Assembly: GCA_934436505.1 (NCBI GenBank)
Contig: CAKSAP010000005.1
Span: 1-64,000, forward strand
DNA: 64,000 nt
Direction of reading: 5' to 3'
Source: an uncultured Eubacteriales bacterium
GTDB lineage: Bacteria > Bacillota > Clostridia > Oscillospirales > Acutalibacteraceae
This document shows positions 1 through 9,509 of this stretch, piece after piece; position 1 is the stretch's first letter; each line of letters opens with the position of its first letter. The notes under the pieces were generated by a model. It made no database searches and was not told the DNA's origin. It was given only the letters and a program-made list of their open reading frames with translations. Both the position numbers and the translations under genes were made by a program.

Positions 1-270
1 TGATAATAAAGTTCCGAAGTTAGTAACAGCCCATCCGTCAGGTAATGGCTCTCCATATTTCTCATAATGTAAATTATCATCACCTTTGAAGATAACTGTA
101 TCGTTTTTAATGTCTTTAGGTTTCAACTTTCCGTCCTTGACCATTTGCTGCTTTTCAGCACGGATACGCTCAAGGAGAACAGACGCTGGCTCGTCATTCG
201 GGTCTTGCGGCACAAGTTTACCACGGATAGCCAAATCCAAGATTTTTTGTCTTAATGCTTTGGTATCCAT
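1..270 (-). CDS. hsdS: Type I restriction enzyme specificity subunit HsdS (N-terminal part, runs off the window)
   Basis: The reverse strand encodes 90 residues beginning MDTKALRQKILDLAIRGKLV, the typical start of a type I S subunit (a helix leading to the first target-recognition domain). HsdS sets the DNA sequence recognised by the restriction and methylation complex. The ATG overlaps the hsdM stop in a TAATG arrangement, so translation is probably coupled. Only the start of the first recognition domain is present; the 3' part lies left of position 1, so specificity and intactness cannot be judged. Confidence 0.88.
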   Translation of the reverse strand, partial: MDTKALRQKILDLAIRGKLVPQDPNDEPASVLLERIRAEKQQMVKDGKLKPKDIKNDTVIFKGDDNLHYEKYGEPLPDGWAVTNFGTLLS

Positions 271-1703
271 TACTCGTCCACCTCGCCTATAAGTTTTTCA
301 AGTTCAGCAACTGCTTTTGCAATATTTGCTGATTCCTCTTTTATTTGTGAAATCATTTCGGCTAATGTGCGGTCATCATCTTCTTCACTGACAATCCATT
401 TAAAGTCTAATTTCAACTGGTCACGAGAATAGACCTCATCTTTTGTGAATTTTCTCCATCTTCCGTTTGGATTTTCTTCAGAATATGTAGGCACACGGTC
501 TTGCATATGACCGGAACAATAGCAAGAGACAAAATCGTCAAGATGTTCCCTTGTAAGAGGTTTTTGAACCAAAGTGTGCTTAATTCCAATACGATAGTCA
601 TAAACCCATATATCCTCGGTCGGACTTCCTTTTTCAAAGAAAAGGACATTCGTCTTAACTCCATTTGCATAGAAAATTCCTGTAGGAAGCCGTAATATTG
701 TGTGAAGGTTAAAATCTTGAAGTAATTTTTCTCTAACCTTTGCAGTTGCATTTCCATCGGTAAGAATATTATCCGGCAATACGACTGCCACACGACCACC
801 GGTTTTAATGATAGACATAATGTGCTGTAAAAAATTAACTTGATTATCCGATGTCTTTATAAAGTCAGTACGAACTGTATATACTTCACCGCTGCCTTGA
901 GGTCTTGTGCCGAAAGGTGGATTTGCAAGGATAACATCATACATAGCGTCATCGTAATTTTCGGTCAAAGAATCTTGACAAACAATCGGGCTGTTTTTTG
1001 TTCCGATGTCATGTAAATACAAATTCATTGAAGCAAGGGTTACAACAAGAGAAGTGTTATCAGCCCCGAAAAAAGCATTGTTTTTCAGAAATTTTTGGTC
1101 TTTAATATCTTTACTCTGCGTTTTCATATGCTCATAGGCAACAAGTAAAAAGCCGCCTGTACCGCACGCTGGGTCTGCTACGGTTTCTCCGATTTTGGGG
1201 TCGGTTACATCAACCATTGCCTTGATAAGAGCACGAGGAGTGAAGTACTGACCTGCACCGCTTCTTCTATCTTGACCATTCTTTTCAAGAATTGACTCAT
1301 ATATGGCACCTTTTAAGTCGCCCTCCATCATATACCAGTTTTCAGAATTAATCATATCAATGATTTTTGCAAGTTTAACAGGACTGTCTATTTTATTTGA
1401 CGCTTTTGTAAAGATAGTGCCGATTAAGCCGTTTTCTTTTGGAAGTTCATTTAAAATTTCCTCGTATTTCTCGATTAAATCAGTTCCGTTAAGGTTAACA
1501 AGATCTTTCCATTTGTAGCCGTCAGGAACTGTACTTTTGACACCTGTAGCTTTTTCTTTTTCGTCATCCATTTTAAGAAAAAGGATATAAGTAAGTTGCG
1601 TTATGTAGTCAGTGAATCCTACACCGGCAGCAGCCATAACATTTGCAATATCTCCGACCTTTTTTATAAGTGCTGATTCAGTTTTTATTTGGTTTTCCGT
1701 CAT
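270..1703 (-). CDS. hsdM: Type I restriction-modification DNA methyltransferase subunit HsdM
   Basis: The 477-residue protein has an N-terminal helical HsdM domain followed by a class I SAM methyltransferase fold. The N6-adenine methylase motifs are visible: DPACGTGG at about 178-185 (SAM binding) and NPPF at 261-264 (catalytic). It methylates adenine in the target set by HsdS and partners HsdR in restriction. It starts 4 bp after the hsdR stop and ends in a 1-base overlap with hsdS, giving an R-M-S operon read leftwards. Length and motifs are intact. Confidence 0.96.
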   Translation of the reverse strand: MTENQIKTESALIKKVGDIANVMAAAGVGFTDYITQLTYILFLKMDDEKEKATGVKSTVPDGYKWKDLVNLNGTDLIEKYEEILNELPKENGLIGTIFTKASNKIDSPVKLAKIIDMINSENWYMMEGDLKGAIYESILEKNGQDRRSGAGQYFTPRALIKAMVDVTDPKIGETVADPACGTGGFLLVAYEHMKTQSKDIKDQKFLKNNAFFGADNTSLVVTLASMNLYLHDIGTKNSPIVCQDSLTENYDDAMYDVILANPPFGTRPQGSGEVYTVRTDFIKTSDNQVNFLQHIMSIIKTGGRVAVVLPDNILTDGNATAKVREKLLQDFNLHTILRLPTGIFYANGVKTNVLFFEKGSPTEDIWVYDYRIGIKHTLVQKPLTREHLDDFVSCYCSGHMQDRVPTYSEENPNGRWRKFTKDEVYSRDQLKLDFKWIVSEEDDDRTLAEMISQIKEESANIAKAVAELEKLIGEVDE

Positions 1704-1707
1704 AATT

Positions 1708-4473
1708 TTAAGCCACCCTTAATAAGAATTTTGATAATGTTTCAATTTCGGTATTTAATACCTTTGCATCTCCAAATGATTTAATAGCTTTTCGCCACAA
1801 ATCCGTGTCAAACTCATTTAATTCACCTGCGTTGATGTAACCTTCATTTATAACATAATCAGCAATTTGATTCATAATATCTTTTTGGTCATCAGTAAGT
1901 GTACGTTGTGCTTGTCCACAATAAAGTGTAAACTTTTGAGAATATCCTTTTAACAAACTGATTAAATTAGGATTCTTTTTATAAGCGTAACGAACAATTT
2001 GAATAAGGTTAGTTAATGCTTTTCCGTTTTGTTTGATGTCAAGCTCGTCAACTTTTCCGTCTGTATCTAACAGTTTATAATTACTCCAAATTTTATACGG
2101 AGTAAACAAGTGATTTTCTGAAACCAATCTTTCTTGAAGTTCCGACAACATTGAATATGTGATAAGTGTATCTTCGGAATTATGGATGATACGCAGAGCC
2201 TCAATACTGTCGGCGTTATCATTAAGATATTTTTCAAAATTGTCGATAAATGTTCTCGCTTCCTCTTTTGAAAATCCTTTTTCAATCAGAGTATCATCAT
2301 TAGGAGATATTGCATAATAGCCCCTGTGTAATTCAAGCAACTTTTTTCTTGCTTCCAAATTAGAAATTAAACAAGAAATCAAATCGTTTCTTGTGCGATT
2401 TTCATCAGAGGGGCTAACAAATGGGGGCAAAGTGTTTTGAGAAATGGCAGTATTTATATTCAATGCCAAATCCTTTGGTGAAAATCCGAAATTAGTTATA
2501 AACATACTTAAGTGATGACCAAATAGAGCGTTGTTCTCATATCTGCGATTTATACTTGCACAGTAATCACGCAGGAATGATAAATTGTCATCAGTTATAT
2601 ATCCGTGCGAAAGATATTCTAAGAGCTTTTCAAGTTTTGGAATATTTGCACCTGTTCTACCACCGCCACCAGTAGTAGGTATTGTCTTATCGTGTTCGGT
2701 AACGCCAACACAATCAACAATATAGAAGCAATCTTTTGTTGTCGCATTAGGAGTTACTTCTTTTAATTTATCATCGTTAATAGTACGACAGCCTCTACCT
2801 TTCATCTGTGTATAAAGCACATCAGAGTTAACATCCCTCATAAACATAACGATTTCCAATGGTTTTACATCTGTACCTGTTGCAACAAGAGTTACTGTAA
2901 CAGCTATTCTAAATTCTTTTTCTGTTCTGAATTCCCTGATAAGTGTGTTTGTGTCTCCTGCCGAATAGGTGATTTTTTGAACGAACTTTTCAGGAATTTT
3001 ACCATCCTCAAATTTCTCTGCGAACACTGCTTTAACAATATCTAAAATTTCAGAAGCGTGGTGATCGTCCTTTGCAAAAATCAAAGTTTTTGGGATATAT
3101 TCCCATAATGCTTTTCGTTCCGGAAACATATCGGTATAAATCGAATCTCTAAAAGACTCTATATTTTTTCTGATTTGGTCTGGACTTACAACAGAACGAT
3201 CGAGTTGAGTTGGGTTAAAATCAATTCGTTCTTTTGCTACATATTCATTAACTTTATATCCACTACGAGTTGTTTCAACAACCTTATCGCCGTTTTTAAT
3301 AGCTCCACCGTGTTCTGTCTGTTCGGTTTTTATTCTATATACTCTAGCCGGAACATTAACACCATCGACAACAGAATCATCATATGTATATTTTTCAATG
3401 ATGTTATCATTGAAAAACGCATAAGCTTCCGGTGTTGGTGTTGCAGTTAATCCAAGCATTTTTGCATCTTTAAAATATTTGAGAACAGATTGCCACTTAC
3501 CATAAATTGAACGATGACATTCATCAACAATGATAAATTGAAAATAGTCAGGAGGCAATTTTAGATCTTTGCCAAGTTCTATTTCAGGTTCTGCTTTTTG
3601 CTCATCAGTCTCATCAAAGTTTAAGTTGTTTTCATCTTCTTCATCTTCGTTTATTTCATCGTCTTTTCTGCCTGTTAAAACGGCAAACAATTTTTGAATA
3701 GTGGATATGATTATGTCGCCGTTAATCTTTTCAGGATTTGTCAATCTGTTTATAACATATAATTCATTCAATGCTTGTTGTTTTTCTGTGCGATCAAACA
3801 GTTTAAATTCAGTTTCAGCTTGACGGGCGAGGTTATTTCTGTCTGCAAGGAATAGCACTCGTCTTGTTGGCGTGTAATTAAGCAAACGATACGCAGCCAA
3901 ACAAGCGAGATATGTTTTACCTGAACCTGTGGCAAGAATAGCAAGAGATTTTTTCTTTCCCTGTTTTATTGATTTTTCAAAATTATCTTCAGCAGTAAAC
4001 TGGCAATCACGAAGTCCTTTTTTCTCCATTCTCGGTAAGGCACCATATTCGGATTTTTGATTTATAAGTTGCAACATTCTTTTGGAAGAGTGCATTTCTT
4101 TTATCTCAATATAATCGCCATCTGGATCAGTCAATAAGTTTTTAAATAGAATTTTTTTGCCATTTGCAAGATAAACAAGAGGAATCAAGTTATCAAACCA
4201 AGTTCCATACCAGTTTTCAGGTGTTACAGCATAGTTTTCTGCTTGTAGTTCGACCTCATCCCCAAGGTCGTTTTCTTCTCTTTTAGCTTCAACTACGGCT
4301 ATTGCCTTGTTATCAATAAATAACAAATAATCACTTTCGTTACCGCCTTGCATTAATGCCTCTTTTATTGCCATTGCATAATTCGGCACATAATCTTGCC
4401 TGCTTACAATATCCCATCCCGCATTATTGAGTTGTTTATCAATTTTTATTCGTGCTTTTTCTTCAGGTAACAT
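1708..4473 (-). CDS. hsdR: Type I restriction endonuclease subunit HsdR
   Basis: This 921-residue protein is the ATP-dependent translocase and nuclease subunit. Near the N-terminus a PD-(D/E)xK-like nuclease core is visible: an Asp at about 48, then VVEAK at 60-64. A superfamily 2 helicase core follows, with Walker A ATGSGKT at 181-187, the DECH box at 317-320 and GLTATP at 341-346. An acidic stretch rich in D and E lies at about 270-300. The start has a good AGGAGG site 8 nt upstream. It is the first gene of hsdRMS, 168 bp downstream of a Fic gene on the same strand. Confidence 0.95.
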   Translation of the reverse strand: MLPEEKARIKIDKQLNNAGWDIVSRQDYVPNYAMAIKEALMQGGNESDYLLFIDNKAIAVVEAKREENDLGDEVELQAENYAVTPENWYGTWFDNLIPLVYLANGKKILFKNLLTDPDGDYIEIKEMHSSKRMLQLINQKSEYGALPRMEKKGLRDCQFTAEDNFEKSIKQGKKKSLAILATGSGKTYLACLAAYRLLNYTPTRRVLFLADRNNLARQAETEFKLFDRTEKQQALNELYVINRLTNPEKINGDIIISTIQKLFAVLTGRKDDEINEDEEDENNLNFDETDEQKAEPEIELGKDLKLPPDYFQFIIVDECHRSIYGKWQSVLKYFKDAKMLGLTATPTPEAYAFFNDNIIEKYTYDDSVVDGVNVPARVYRIKTEQTEHGGAIKNGDKVVETTRSGYKVNEYVAKERIDFNPTQLDRSVVSPDQIRKNIESFRDSIYTDMFPERKALWEYIPKTLIFAKDDHHASEILDIVKAVFAEKFEDGKIPEKFVQKITYSAGDTNTLIREFRTEKEFRIAVTVTLVATGTDVKPLEIVMFMRDVNSDVLYTQMKGRGCRTINDDKLKEVTPNATTKDCFYIVDCVGVTEHDKTIPTTGGGGRTGANIPKLEKLLEYLSHGYITDDNLSFLRDYCASINRRYENNALFGHHLSMFITNFGFSPKDLALNINTAISQNTLPPFVSPSDENRTRNDLISCLISNLEARKKLLELHRGYYAISPNDDTLIEKGFSKEEARTFIDNFEKYLNDNADSIEALRIIHNSEDTLITYSMLSELQERLVSENHLFTPYKIWSNYKLLDTDGKVDELDIKQNGKALTNLIQIVRYAYKKNPNLISLLKGYSQKFTLYCGQAQRTLTDDQKDIMNQIADYVINEGYINAGELNEFDTDLWRKAIKSFGDAKVLNTEIETLSKFLLRVA

Positions 4474-4515
4474 AATGTAAGCCTCCTATAACCCAATCAT
4501 TTAAGTGTATATTTC

Positions 4516-4546
4516 AACTTCCTGATAATAAAAACTATCGGAAGTT
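4516..4546. promoter_or_regulatory. Inverted repeat upstream of hsdR
   Basis: AACTTCC-T-GATA pairs with TATCGGAAGTT across an 8-nt loop, with one bulged base. It lies about 40 bp before the hsdR start and about 95 bp after the fic stop. It could be an operator controlling hsdRMS or a weak terminator for the fic gene; there is no strong T-run, which slightly favours an operator. Confidence 0.35.
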
Positions 4547-4641
4547 AATACATAAAAATCTAAATTTTATCTTGAGGAATTTAAAATTAGAACTTTCTAA
4601 AAATAATGCTTTGAAGAATGTATTTTCTTCGCGGTGCTATG

Positions 4642-5724
4642 CTACACCAACATTTCCCACTTGCCGTACCGTTTGCCACTTTCTCTGCGGATATAGTTTT
4701 TTTCTTGCAGAGATTTCATAATTCGTTTTATGGTTGCAATGGATTTTCCGGTTGCTTCTGCAAGTTCTTGCTGTTTTATTGTCGGGTTCTTTGCCACTAA
4801 TTCTAAAACCGCAAGTTCTTCTAAAGTACAGTCTAAAGTATCAAATTGATACTTTGGAACTTTGGAGTTGATACTTTGGGAAGTGCTTTCATTCACATAA
4901 TCAATATGCATATATCTGTTTTTCAGCTCATAATGCGTATCTAACAAAAGATTTGAAAAGAACATTTCCAAAAACTTCGTCGTGGAATGGACACCTTTTT
5001 GCAGGTTGTTGTAATTCGTACGAACCAAAGCGTTGCGAAAATACCAAGAATTTTTCTCGAATGCGTCGTTATTTACGCTAAAGCCGAATGTTTTCATATA
5101 TTTTATTATAAATACGGCAGTTGCACGGGTGTTTCCCTCGCTGAATGGGTGAATTTGCCAAATATCCGAAGCAAATTTAGCCAAATGATTTACAGCTTCA
5201 TCTACAGTCAAGCCTTCATAAGAAAACTGTTTTTCGGTTGCAAAGTCGTAATCTAAAGTTTCTTTAATACTGTTCCAATCCGCATAGATGACTGTGTCGC
5301 CGTTCAGTACCCACTCTTTCTTTGTGATGTTGTACTGCCTGACTTGTCCTGCGTGACTGAATACGCCCTCGAACAATCTGCGATGAATCGAAAGCCACTC
5401 GGCAGGGGAAAACTGAAACGCTTTTTCTCCTAACAACTTTGCAATTCTTGCCGAAACAATGTCCGCTTCTTTGGTTTCGTTTTCCGTTTCGGTGCGCACA
5501 GAACGCTGCTCATAGTAACTGTGAATACGCTTTTGAGCTTCGTCAATGGTGATTTTGCCTTCAATATGCTCTTTGGCGGTGTCTAACAAATAGTCAGAAG
5601 TATTCAGCCCGTCAACAGCCTGCAAACCGATGGCAGTTTGCCACGCTTCGCTTTTTTCGGCTTTGTCGGGTTCGCCTTGTTTTATATATTCTTCAAGTTC
5701 AAATTGCCAATTTTTATCCGGCAT
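4642..5724 (-). CDS. Fic/DOC family protein with VbhA-like N-terminus and C-terminal winged helix
   Basis: This 360-residue protein carries the Fic motif HPFSEGNTR at 192-200; Fic enzymes usually transfer AMP to protein hydroxyls. The canonical GNGR is GNTR here, with the catalytic His kept. Residues about 25-70 resemble the VbhA-type antitoxin domain, with LQAVDG at 34-39 where an S/T-x-x-x-E-G/N inhibitory motif would be expected, so autoinhibition may be altered. The last 60 residues look like a winged helix-turn-helix, suggesting self-regulation or DNA binding. The start has AGAGAGG upstream. It lies between hsdR and a broken unknown gene, all on one strand. Confidence 0.85.
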   Translation of the reverse strand: MPDKNWQFELEEYIKQGEPDKAEKSEAWQTAIGLQAVDGLNTSDYLLDTAKEHIEGKITIDEAQKRIHSYYEQRSVRTETENETKEADIVSARIAKLLGEKAFQFSPAEWLSIHRRLFEGVFSHAGQVRQYNITKKEWVLNGDTVIYADWNSIKETLDYDFATEKQFSYEGLTVDEAVNHLAKFASDIWQIHPFSEGNTRATAVFIIKYMKTFGFSVNNDAFEKNSWYFRNALVRTNYNNLQKGVHSTTKFLEMFFSNLLLDTHYELKNRYMHIDYVNESTSQSINSKVPKYQFDTLDCTLEELAVLELVAKNPTIKQQELAEATGKSIATIKRIMKSLQEKNYIRRESGKRYGKWEMLV

Positions 5725-5850
5725 ATTTGCACCTCTCTTACTTTTATTATGTTACCAATAAAAACTTTAGATATATGGGACATGATACCGTTTCATTGGA
5801 GTTTAATGTAACCATTGCTTCTATGTCTTATCATGATGTTTCCGTCACAG

Positions 5851-7359
5851 TTACTGATTTGTCTGTAATCCTTCGGCAAAAGAACTGTTGAATTTAAGCA
5901 TGCTTTTGCGAGCAACTTTCATTGCTTCAATAGACTCTTCTGCTTTTTTTATAGTTTCGGCAAGCTCCTTTTTTTCTTTGCCCTTTGCAACATCTTTCTT
6001 TAATCTAAGATCAACAAGTTCCTTTTCGATTTCGGTTATATTTTTAAGATATTGCTCGTACACACTGTTAGAAAACTCAATATCGTGTTCATCGTTAAGG
6101 AAAATTTCCCTTACAGAAGTGAGCAATTTGGCTGATTGTACAATGGTATTTTTCTTGCCCAAAATACCCGCTGAGCCAACAGCGCCTCCAAATCCGGCGC
6201 CAACACCTAATCCAAGTGCGGCCCCGCCTCCAACGATAGCGATTGTTCCACCGAGCATTCCAGCACCGCCTGCAGCTATAGCACCGCCACCAAGATACGC
6301 AAGGCACGCACTGGTTAGTGCTGCTCCACTAAGACCGGCAAAATTTGATCCTACTAACGCTACCGCAATTGGTCCTGCTAAGGAACCGGCAGTCGCAACA
6401 GTTACAATTGCGACAACTGCGGTAATGGATAGCGATGTTATGACAGTCTTTAGAACTTCGTTAAGTTCATTCATTCGCTTGATATAGGATTTACGCAACC
6501 GTTTTACATATCCGTATTCACAATACTTGCCTGTAAACTGCTCGTTTAAGAATTGATCTCCTTCACCTTTTTTAAATCCATTAACAGGATTGTTCAAGTG
6601 CTTGTATTTTTTAATCGGTATATCGTTGCCGTTCTTGTCCTTCTCAATTCCAAGTGGGTAATATGGTTCAAATAACATGGTCTCCAGAAGAATTAACCTA
6701 TACCAAGGTTTATCAGGATTATGTTTAGCAATGCATTGAAGTAACTCATCCATACTATACCAGTGCATCTCTGCTCCGGAAACTTGCGTAAAGCTCTCAA
6801 AGCCATCTGAAATAAACTTCTGCCAATCTTGAAGCCATGCAGTTTTCAGTTCCTTAACACTTTCCCCTGTTATAGGAATGTTGGTATGTTCAATATCATT
6901 GAGCGTTTTGTAATACTCAAGGTTATAAAGTATTTCTGTTTGTTCCAGCGAAAGACCGAGTTTATCCATCTGTATATCCATTTCTGCTCCTATTCTTTTA
7001 TAAATATCTACATCGACTTTTCTAAATGTCTGCTGTTTTATATTCTCATACACATCTTGAATCTTTTTAATGTTTCGAGCCTTAAGTCCCCAACTCACAT
7101 CAGAACCGATAGCAACCGCAAATCTACCTACTCCGACATAATTAATTGATACCCAATATTTTTGTGTTGCAATTGCTTCTCCGACATCAAGTGCAGTAAA
7201 TACTCCTGTCGAAACAGTCAGCATACGAGCAATGGTCGGGTTGTTTTCAGGCTTAACAGAATTCCAGTCAATCTTCTTCATGTCTGTAAGGCAACTCACA
7301 CAATTTTCTTTCATTGCCATAGCAAGACGTCTTATAAAATAAAATGTACGACAATGCAC
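5851..7359 (-). CDS. C-terminal portion of a split unknown gene; glycine-rich hydrophobic segment and coiled coil
   Basis: Not recognised as a named family. This 502-codon frame begins with a GTG that has no ribosome binding site and overlaps the end of the preceding frame by 28 bp. It reads as the continuation of that frame: NECIV in one frame joins RTFYFIRRLAM in the other if one base is added near 7,350. Visible features are a long soluble region, hydrophobic stretches at about 310-345, then a run very rich in Gly and Ala (about 350-400) resembling glycine-zipper or membrane-inserting segments, and a charged coiled coil of about 90 residues at the end. A membrane-active effector is possible but is inference only. 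Confidence 0.6.
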   Translation of the reverse strand: MHCRTFYFIRRLAMAMKENCVSCLTDMKKIDWNSVKPENNPTIARMLTVSTGVFTALDVGEAIATQKYWVSINYVGVGRFAVAIGSDVSWGLKARNIKKIQDVYENIKQQTFRKVDVDIYKRIGAEMDIQMDKLGLSLEQTEILYNLEYYKTLNDIEHTNIPITGESVKELKTAWLQDWQKFISDGFESFTQVSGAEMHWYSMDELLQCIAKHNPDKPWYRLILLETMLFEPYYPLGIEKDKNGNDIPIKKYKHLNNPVNGFKKGEGDQFLNEQFTGKYCEYGYVKRLRKSYIKRMNELNEVLKTVITSLSITAVVAIVTVATAGSLAGPIAVALVGSNFAGLSGAALTSACLAYLGGGAIAAGGAGMLGGTIAIVGGGAALGLGVGAGFGGAVGSAGILGKKNTIVQSAKLLTSVREIFLNDEHDIEFSNSVYEQYLKNITEIEKELVDLRLKKDVAKGKEKKELAETIKKAEESIEAMKVARKSMLKFNSSFAEGLQTNQ

Positions 7360-8249
7360 TCGTTAGCAATTACCGGCACAGCTTGTTTACACAGTTCCAC
7401 GGCAACGCCAAGCTCACTGCGTAAATCAAATTTAACAACGGACTCTTTGATAATCTGTCCGTTTTCATCACGTTGCAACATTAGCGTACCGTTAAACAAC
7501 TTTGAAAAGAAGAGAGACAATGACACATCACCATCGACCTTTATATTCTTGAAAAACGGTATTGCAGATATCTCCTTTGCCAAAGCAAGGATTGGTCCCG
7601 GAATTCCTGTGCCTCCGGTAATACCTGCTGTGCTGCTCGATCCGGCGATATCACTTACAAGATGGAAGAACCATGTTATAGTTCCCATTAAAATCTTTTG
7701 CGGTACATCCTTTCCGATGAAAAGTTTGCTTTTTTCCGGAACATCAACAACAAGGAATACCCCATTAACATCTGTTCCGTATGATTTCTCCGTAAACTGT
7801 GTCAATAAAGAAAATGCTAATCCCGCAATTGTTGGGTGATGAGCAAAATCTCTCAGATGATGTTGTAATCCTCCACCGAAATCAGGAGTGTTTCCGTCAC
7901 TCGGAATAGGAAACCTTATTTTCAAAGATTTCACCGCTGACTTCACATCATCGAACTTTTTTCCTTCCAACATCTCCGCCGTCTTTTTTACAAAAGAGTC
8001 TACCTTATCGCTGGCAATACTGCGTTCTCTTTGCAGATTAAACTCTCCAACCCAAAGAATATCTAACAACCCACAAACAATGCCACTTGCAATTGCAACA
8101 ACATAATCCAAATTATCAGCTTGATTTGATAAAAGTTCGATTTGACTATTTAGATCATAAATAATTTTATCAAAATCAAAATCTTTTGAGCCTATAAAAC
8201 TATCATAAGGTATTAGTTCATATTTTACATCAAAATGATCTTCACTCAT
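7332..8249 (-). CDS. N-terminal portion of a split unknown gene
   Basis: About 305 residues from the ATG at 8,249 (a TTG at 8,264 is an alternative; neither has a strong ribosome site). No family is recognised. Conserved-looking clusters include HHLRDFAHHP and WFFHLVSD, with several His and Asp that could form a metal or catalytic site, and two hydrophobic helices, one near residues 60-75. It ends VVHFIL-stop just after the point where the next frame takes over, so it appears to be the front half of a roughly 795-residue protein interrupted by a single-base frameshift. It follows a Fic gene by about 135 bp. Confidence 0.6.
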   Translation of the reverse strand: MSEDHFDVKYELIPYDSFIGSKDFDFDKIIYDLNSQIELLSNQADNLDYVVAIASGIVCGLLDILWVGEFNLQRERSIASDKVDSFVKKTAEMLEGKKFDDVKSAVKSLKIRFPIPSDGNTPDFGGGLQHHLRDFAHHPTIAGLAFSLLTQFTEKSYGTDVNGVFLVVDVPEKSKLFIGKDVPQKILMGTITWFFHLVSDIAGSSSTAGITGGTGIPGPILALAKEISAIPFFKNIKVDGDVSLSLFFSKLFNGTLMLQRDENGQIIKESVVKFDLRSELGVAVELCKQAVPVIANECIVVHFIL

Positions 8250-8384
8250 TTTTAATATTACCAAGCCTTTCTCTGGAGTTTACATATTTACAGACAAACA
8301 ATAATTACACATTTTTTATGTTGATTAACTACTTTTTAGTTTATCATTTTCAGCATAAAGCATTTATTAAATGGAAAATCAATG

Positions 8385-8990
8385 TCATAATTCTTCAGCC
8401 TTAAAGATTGTATAACCCTCATAATAGTAACTGTGGTCGATACCTTTCATATAGACTTCACGGCTGTTTATTTCATCAGTAAGCGCACCTTTTAGCAACA
8501 CTTTAATTTCTACATCTTTAATCGGACTGCGTTCCATTGCGAGAAGATAATCTTCTTTATCCACCTTGCTCCAGTCTACTACTTTGCCGATTTCGTTTTT
8601 CAAGATATGGTCAAGCCAAATGCGAGTGCTTCGACCGTTGCCCTCACGAAACGGGTGTGCAATGTTCATCTCTACATACTTTTCCACTATCTCATCAAAA
8701 TTTGACTGTGGCATTTTGTTGATATTCTCAAGTGCCGCTTGCAAGTACATAAGCGGTGCAAAGCGAAAATTACCCTTTGCCATATTGACCGTGCGGATTT
8801 CTCCGGCAAAGTCATAAATATCCTCAAAAAGGTACTTGTGGATTGCCTGCAATGTCACAAACTTACCTGCCGGAAGAGTATCAAGTAAGCCTGTTTCAAA
8901 AAGTTCAACAGCCTTTTTCTTGCTGATGCGTTCCTCTTCACGGGCAAGGTCGGCAGAGCTTGTCAGCCCTAATTTATTTTCAAGTGCCAT
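8385..8990 (-). CDS. Fic family protein, class III (C-terminal inhibitory motif)
   Basis: This 201-residue protein has the full canonical Fic motif HPFREGNGR at 112-120 and the upstream G-E-I-R-T-V-N flap region at about 63-70. The C-terminal helix carries SYYYEG at 187-192, matching the S/T-x-x-x-E-G/N inhibitory motif of class III Fic proteins such as the Neisseria meningitidis enzyme. It is therefore probably an active, self-inhibited AMP transferase. A GGAGGTG site precedes the ATG. It is the third gene of an HTH, HEPN-like, Fic operon, 14 bp after the previous stop. The target is unknown. Confidence 0.9.
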   Translation of the reverse strand: MALENKLGLTSSADLAREEERISKKKAVELFETGLLDTLPAGKFVTLQAIHKYLFEDIYDFAGEIRTVNMAKGNFRFAPLMYLQAALENINKMPQSNFDEIVEKYVEMNIAHPFREGNGRSTRIWLDHILKNEIGKVVDWSKVDKEDYLLAMERSPIKDVEIKVLLKGALTDEINSREVYMKGIDHSYYYEGYTIFKAEEL

Positions 8991-9004
8991 ATTGCACCTC
9001 CGAA

Positions 9005-9490
9005 TTAATTTACAAGATATTTAAGCACAAAAAATAGTCCGATAAAAACTGCAATAATCAATAACACAACCCATCCGGTGGCTTTCCGCACCTTCTTTTT
9101 TGAGGAAACCGGCTGTACAGGATATGTATACTTTAACTGTGGAGATTGGCATTGCTGTTTTGGTTTTGCGGTAGGTTGAGGTTGTGTCGCCTTTCGGTAC
9201 ATAGCAAGCGGGTCGCTCTGATTCATAATTCTATCGTAAAAGTCGTCAATCCACTGCGCATCGCCGTATTCGCACATATTTTCTTCCGTGCAATTTGGCT
9301 CATGGGCAATTTGATTTCTAATCCAACGGTAGTGTTTCAATTGTTTTAGGTCATCATCCCAACCTCTTACAAGATAAGAACCACGGGGTGTATTTATCAT
9401 TTCATCAATATATGCGGATATACGCCTATCGTCATTTAATACTTCTCCGCATATTTTATCAAGATGCTTGTAAGATTCAATAAAACTCAT
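9005..9490 (-). CDS. Small tail-anchored protein with HEPN-like RNxxxH motif
   Basis: The start is set at 9,490, where GGAGG lies 7 nt upstream; a longer frame would overlap the previous gene. The 161-residue protein has an all-helical N-terminal part with RNQIAH at 58-63, which matches the R-x4-6-H signature of HEPN RNases, then a Pro/Gln/Lys-rich linker and a single membrane helix at about 139-158 near the C-terminus. The N-terminal part would be cytosolic. Known HEPN proteins cleave RNA in toxin and defence systems; that activity here is inference. It may also be an uncharacterised DUF of Clostridia. Confidence 0.7.
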   Translation of the reverse strand: MSFIESYKHLDKICGEVLNDDRRISAYIDEMINTPRGSYLVRGWDDDLKQLKHYRWIRNQIAHEPNCTEENMCEYGDAQWIDDFYDRIMNQSDPLAMYRKATQPQPTAKPKQQCQSPQLKYTYPVQPVSSKKKVRKATGWVVLLIIAVFIGLFFVLKYLVN

Positions 9491-9509
9491 ATATGCCTCC
9501 GAAATTTGA

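Noticed and set aside
4474..4641. A small gene between hsdR and fic
   Set aside because: No frame with a ribosome site was found; the gap holds only the inverted repeat and probable promoter sequence.
5888..6487. A 199-codon plus-strand frame rich in Ala, Pro and Ser
   Set aside because: It is the antisense of the glycine/alanine-rich part of the minus-strand gene; codon bias and neighbours support the minus strand.
7330..7360. Programmed -1 frameshift joining the two halves of the unknown gene
   Set aside because: The overlap was checked for an X-XXY-YYZ heptamer in the right phase and none fits; a plain indel is simpler.
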